In this document: piece after piece, positions 4,572-6,823 of the stretch
Numbering within the stretch: position 1 is the stretch's first letter
Layout: every line of letters begins with the position of its first letter
Assembly (NCBI GenBank): GCA_944358565.1
Contig: CALVRK010000055.1
Coordinates: 1-6,823 of the forward strand
DNA length: 6,823 nucleotides
Source of the DNA: an uncultured Bacilli bacterium
GTDB lineage: Bacteria; Bacillota_I; Bacilli_A; RF39; UBA660
Direction: 5' to 3'
Made by a program: the position numbers and the translations under genes
The notes under the pieces: model-generated
Database searches by the model: none
What the model saw: only the letters and a program-made list of their open reading frames with translations
Told to the model about the DNA's origin: nothing

Positions 4572-6616
4572 TTTTGCCCTCCTTTTATTACTTCATCTGA
4601 CTCTTTAGTCTTCTTAATTAAATCATGAACTATGATGTCATTAGAAACAGCGATTTCTTTTTCGGCTTGAGTAGTATATTTAGATATATAATCTTTATCA
4701 ATAACTGAATCTTCATCAAAGATAATTGCTTTACCATTTTGATTATCATAATACATTTTATCAGTAATCCAATTTCCATTTGGGAAAACAACATAGTGCT
4801 CATCAGTACTGAAAACATCATGACCTAAAGCATATTTATCATAAATACCAAGCATATTACCTAAAGTTGGAAGTACATCATACATTCCTGTTACAGTAGT
4901 TATTTCAGTATTTATCTTCTTTCTAAGTTTTTCATCTTTAGTCCAAATAATAAATGGTACTTTTCTATTTAATTCATAATCATATTTTGTATATTCTTTA
5001 TAATTTGGATCACTACTTGAAAGTTTTGAGTCTGTCTCAGGATTGTAATTATAGTAATAATCATATTCTGATCTTTTGATTTTAGCATCATGATCACCAT
5101 AGATAACTAAAATAGTGTCTTCTAATAAACCTTCTTTATCTAGTTCATCGACAAGTTCACCAATAGCTTCATCAGCATAATGAGCAGTTGTGAAATAGTT
5201 TCCTAAAGTTGTATTACTTAAATAATCATTAACAACTTCGGTTTTTTCACCGGTAATCTCATCTGTTTTAGTATAGTGATATGTTAAATCTAGATCGGTT
5301 TGATCTTCTACCCCTTCAAATGGAGTGTGGTTTGTAAGCATGATTAAAGTTCCATAATATTTATCATGTTTTTCAGATATTTTTTTTATCTTTTGGACAG
5401 ATTGTCTAAAGAAAGATTTATCTGAAAGACCTAGGCCAATGACTTCATCGATATCATAATCTTTATCATAGTAATAAAATTTATCATAGCCTAATTCTTT
5501 ATGCATAACTTCTCTATTCCACATGTTTCCTTTATTAGCATGCATACTAAAGACATAATAATCTTCATCTTTTAAGAATTTTTGAATTGATGGATATTCT
5601 CTATCCCAATAACTAACAAAGACTGTTCCACTACTTGCAGGAAGCAAAGATGTACTATAAGTAAATTCCGTATCACTACTTGTTCCGACACTTTCTTGAG
5701 AATAGAAATTAGAAAAATACATACCTTCATCAGCTAATTTTTTTAAATTAGGAGCGATAGCTTTACCGTTTATTTCTGTATTTAATAAATAGTTTTGGAT
5801 ACTTTCAGCATGAATAACAATGACATTTTTACCTTTAAAAATATCCGTATATTCATTTGTTTTATCTTCTTGAGTGTTTTCGTTATAATACTCACGAAAT
5901 TCTTTGGCAGCCGTATCATAACCAAATAATGGACTTATTTGAGGTTTTAGACTAGCTATCAAATCATTTCCTTGATAAACATAAATACCAAATTTCATAA
6001 CAACATATTCTCTATTCCACTGTTTATATAATCTACTAATATCGGTTCCTGTTAAAGTAGAAACAAAGAAGCCTAAAACAATGGCGGCAGCTACTAAAAC
6101 TTTTAATACACTAACTTTAAGCTTATCTTTAATTTTTAATTTTTCATAATAACCTTGTTTGAGAAGTTTAAGGTGAATAAATATTAAAGTTAGTGGAGCC
6201 CAAATGTAACAGAAATCTTTTAATTCCATAATAGTTTTTAAAGCTCCAGTCACTCCACCTAATTGAAGAGAAGTGGCTAAAAGTGAAAACGATGTGAATG
6301 ATACATAGTTTGTATAATAAATTGAATTTATTAAGCAAACTAGTGTTAAAACAATCGAACAAGTTATAAAATATTTAAATCTATTTTTGGGCTTAAAGCA
6401 ATATGCAAAAGCGCCAACAAATAAAATGAAAGCCAAATCAGCTAGTATTGGAGATATAGCTGTATAATTTTTAACTGTTAAAAAACGAATCAAACATCCA
6501 TTAATTAATGAAGTTATGATAAATGTTGTAAATAAAACATTATTTTTGAAAAAATAAATTACTTTGTCTTTAGACTTTTTTAGAATATTCATTAATCTAT
6601 GACTAAATTTTTTCAT
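4568..6616 (-). CDS. ltaS: LtaS-type lipoteichoic acid synthase (polyglycerolphosphate transferase)
   Basis: Membrane enzyme that transfers glycerolphosphate from phosphatidylglycerol to a growing lipoteichoic acid chain on the outer face of the membrane. 682 aa from ATG 6616, where GAGGTGG lies just upstream; an in-frame TTG at 6628 is upstream of and partly in that site. Five hydrophobic segments lie at about 28-48, 55-75, 81-102, 134-152 and 170-189. The extracellular alkaline-phosphatase-superfamily domain follows: metal ligand Glu271 in VIHAES, active-site GTSSDTEF (311-318), SMHANKGNMWNR (357-368) with the His and WNR of the substrate pocket, His430 in MLTNHTPF, and Asp508-His509 in YGDHD. 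By my alignment to S. aureus GKTSDSEF the nucleophile would be Ser313, not Thr. An acidic, Tyr-rich stretch after YGDHD (about 510-550) looks longer than in staphylococci. The first gene of a two-gene operon. Family is firm; which LtaS paralogue role (synthase or primase) is not. Confidence 0.93.
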   Translation of the reverse strand: MKKFSHRLMNILKKSKDKVIYFFKNNVLFTTFIITSLINGCLIRFLTVKNYTAISPILADLAFILFVGAFAYCFKPKNRFKYFITCSIVLTLVCLINSIYYTNYVSFTSFSLLATSLQLGGVTGALKTIMELKDFCYIWAPLTLIFIHLKLLKQGYYEKLKIKDKLKVSVLKVLVAAAIVLGFFVSTLTGTDISRLYKQWNREYVVMKFGIYVYQGNDLIASLKPQISPLFGYDTAAKEFREYYNENTQEDKTNEYTDIFKGKNVIVIHAESIQNYLLNTEINGKAIAPNLKKLADEGMYFSNFYSQESVGTSSDTEFTYSTSLLPASSGTVFVSYWDREYPSIQKFLKDEDYYVFSMHANKGNMWNREVMHKELGYDKFYYYDKDYDIDEVIGLGLSDKSFFRQSVQKIKKISEKHDKYYGTLIMLTNHTPFEGVEDQTDLDLTYHYTKTDEITGEKTEVVNDYLSNTTLGNYFTTAHYADEAIGELVDELDKEGLLEDTILVIYGDHDAKIKRSEYDYYYNYNPETDSKLSSSDPNYKEYTKYDYELNRKVPFIIWTKDEKLRKKINTEITTVTGMYDVLPTLGNMLGIYDKYALGHDVFSTDEHYVVFPNGNWITDKMYYDNQNGKAIIFDEDSVIDKDYISKYTTQAEKEIAVSNDIIVHDLIKKTKESDEVIKGGQK

Positions 6617-6639
6617 ATTCCACCTCAATTACTTTTAAC

Positions 6640-6648
6640 ATTATAGCA
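6640..6648 (-). promoter_or_regulatory. Extended -10 promoter of the LtaS operon
   Basis: TGCTATAAT fits the extended -10 form TGnTATAAT perfectly. It lies 24 bases before the LtaS start codon, giving a leader of roughly 17 bases that contains the GAGGTGG ribosome site. At the -35 distance there is only a T-run, as is common for extended -10 promoters. Confidence 0.72.
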
Positions 6649-6713
6649 CGTTTTTTGTATAAAAAAAAGTAGTTAAGATAACTTTAAGATTTGCTTTACT
6701 ATTAGAAATAGTT

Positions 6714-6729
6714 CAAAATAAATTTTGAC
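6714..6729. repeat. 16-bp palindromic repeat, copy nearer LtaS
   Basis: CAAAATAAATTTTGAC on the plus strand, identical to a second copy 47 bp to the right. With the preceding T, it contains the inverted repeat TCAAAAT-AA-ATTTTGA (6713-6728), 7-bp arms with two central bases. It lies about 70-85 bp upstream of the LtaS -10 box. A regulator binding site is possible; no known operator was recognised. Confidence 0.6.
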
Positions 6730-6760
6730 TTACTCTTTTAAATGTATACGAACAAAATGC

Positions 6761-6776
6761 CAAAATAAATTTTGAC
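6761..6776. repeat. 16-bp palindromic repeat, copy farther from LtaS
   Basis: Second exact copy of CAAAATAAATTTTGAC; here the core inverted repeat is CAAAAT-AA-ATTTTG. It begins 2 bases beyond the stop codon of the partial gene on the right. The spacing of 47 bp to the other copy is about four and a half helical turns. The 31 bases between the copies show no other similarity. Confidence 0.6.
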
Positions 6777-6777
6777 A

Positions 6778-6823
6778 TTAGCTTACCTCACGGTAAGCTT
6801 TTTCTACTTCACAGAAACCTAAG
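6778..6823 (-). CDS. C-terminal end of an unidentified protein (5' part outside window)
   Basis: From base 6822 leftwards one frame reads LGFCEVEKAYREVS and then stops at TAA (6778-6780). The composition looks like a genuine folded-protein tail, and the position fits a minus-strand neighbour upstream of the LtaS operon. Fourteen residues are too few to name a family. The other frames either stop at once or are no better. The last seven codons also form a strong hairpin. Confidence 0.5.
   Translation of the reverse strand, partial: LGFCEVEKAYREVS
6780..6803 (+). terminator. Strong hairpin with GTGA/TCAC loop; terminator-like only on the plus strand
   Basis: AGCTTACC and GGTAAGCT form a perfect 8-bp stem around a 4-base loop. 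Read on the plus strand it is followed by TTTTT, the form of an intrinsic terminator. Read on the minus strand, the direction of every gene here, the loop is GUGA (a stable GNRA tetraloop) but no T-run follows. The stem touches the stop codon of the partial gene. It may stop antisense transcription or protect the 3' end of the upstream mRNA. Confidence 0.5.

Noticed and set aside
4630..4821. 63-codon open frame on the minus strand inside the LTA synthase gene
   Set aside because: Another reading frame of a well-supported gene, with low-complexity Met/Leu/Ile/Lys content.
6168..6362. 64-codon open frame overlapping the membrane part of LTA synthase
   Set aside because: It lies within the coding region of a gene with clear transmembrane segments in the proper frame; no ribosome site or recognisable domain.
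6714..6776. CRISPR array or insertion-sequence ends formed by the 16-bp repeats
   Set aside because: Only two copies with a 31-base gap, no third unit, no transposase or cas gene, and no target-site duplication visible.

Overview
This AT-rich window carries only minus-strand genes, packed head to tail. It most likely comes from a low-GC Firmicute of the Bacilli lineage, probably a small-genome host-associated or uncultivated one. The evidence is a ylbD-ylbE-rsmD block whose order matches the Bacillus subtilis ylb region, a lipoteichoic acid synthase-type enzyme, strong Shine-Dalgarno sites and gaps of a few bases. The tryptophan codons I checked are TGG and one gene ends in TGA, so the standard bacterial code is used and a Mycoplasma-type code is not indicated. 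The species cannot be named from the sequence.

In transcription order, from right to left: (1) the last 14 codons of an unidentified gene (6778-6823), ending in a strong GTGA-loop hairpin. (2) An intergenic stretch of about 160 bases with two copies of a 16-bp palindromic repeat, then an extended -10 promoter. (3) A two-gene operon: an LtaS-type polyglycerolphosphate synthase (4568-6616), and a membrane-anchored extracytoplasmic protein of unknown function (3924-4571) that overlaps it by ATGA. (4) A single gene for a secreted or membrane-tethered beta-rich protein (3384-3878). (5) The ylbD-ylbE-rsmD operon (2199-3332), where ylbD and ylbE overlap by one base. The ylbF and ylbG genes that lie between ylbE and rsmD in B. 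subtilis are absent, and coaD does not follow rsmD. (6) A bacteriocin export cassette: a C39-peptidase ABC transporter (99-2105) and, 11 bases beyond it, the start of a small double-glycine-leader precursor peptide that runs off the left edge (1-87).

The units are separated by intrinsic terminators whose stems overlap or touch the stop codon of the gene they end. The most interesting part is the left end. The precursor peptide has a 14-residue leader matching the LSxxELxxIxGG consensus, followed by a small glycine-rich, hydrophobic core. The adjacent transporter has every residue needed to cut such a leader. The transporter also seems to begin at a non-standard ATT codon: its strong ribosome site sits 7 bases before ATT, while the nearest upstream ATG lies inside the rsmD terminator. 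The cell-envelope genes and the bacteriocin cassette are neighbours, but nothing in the sequence shows that they act together.
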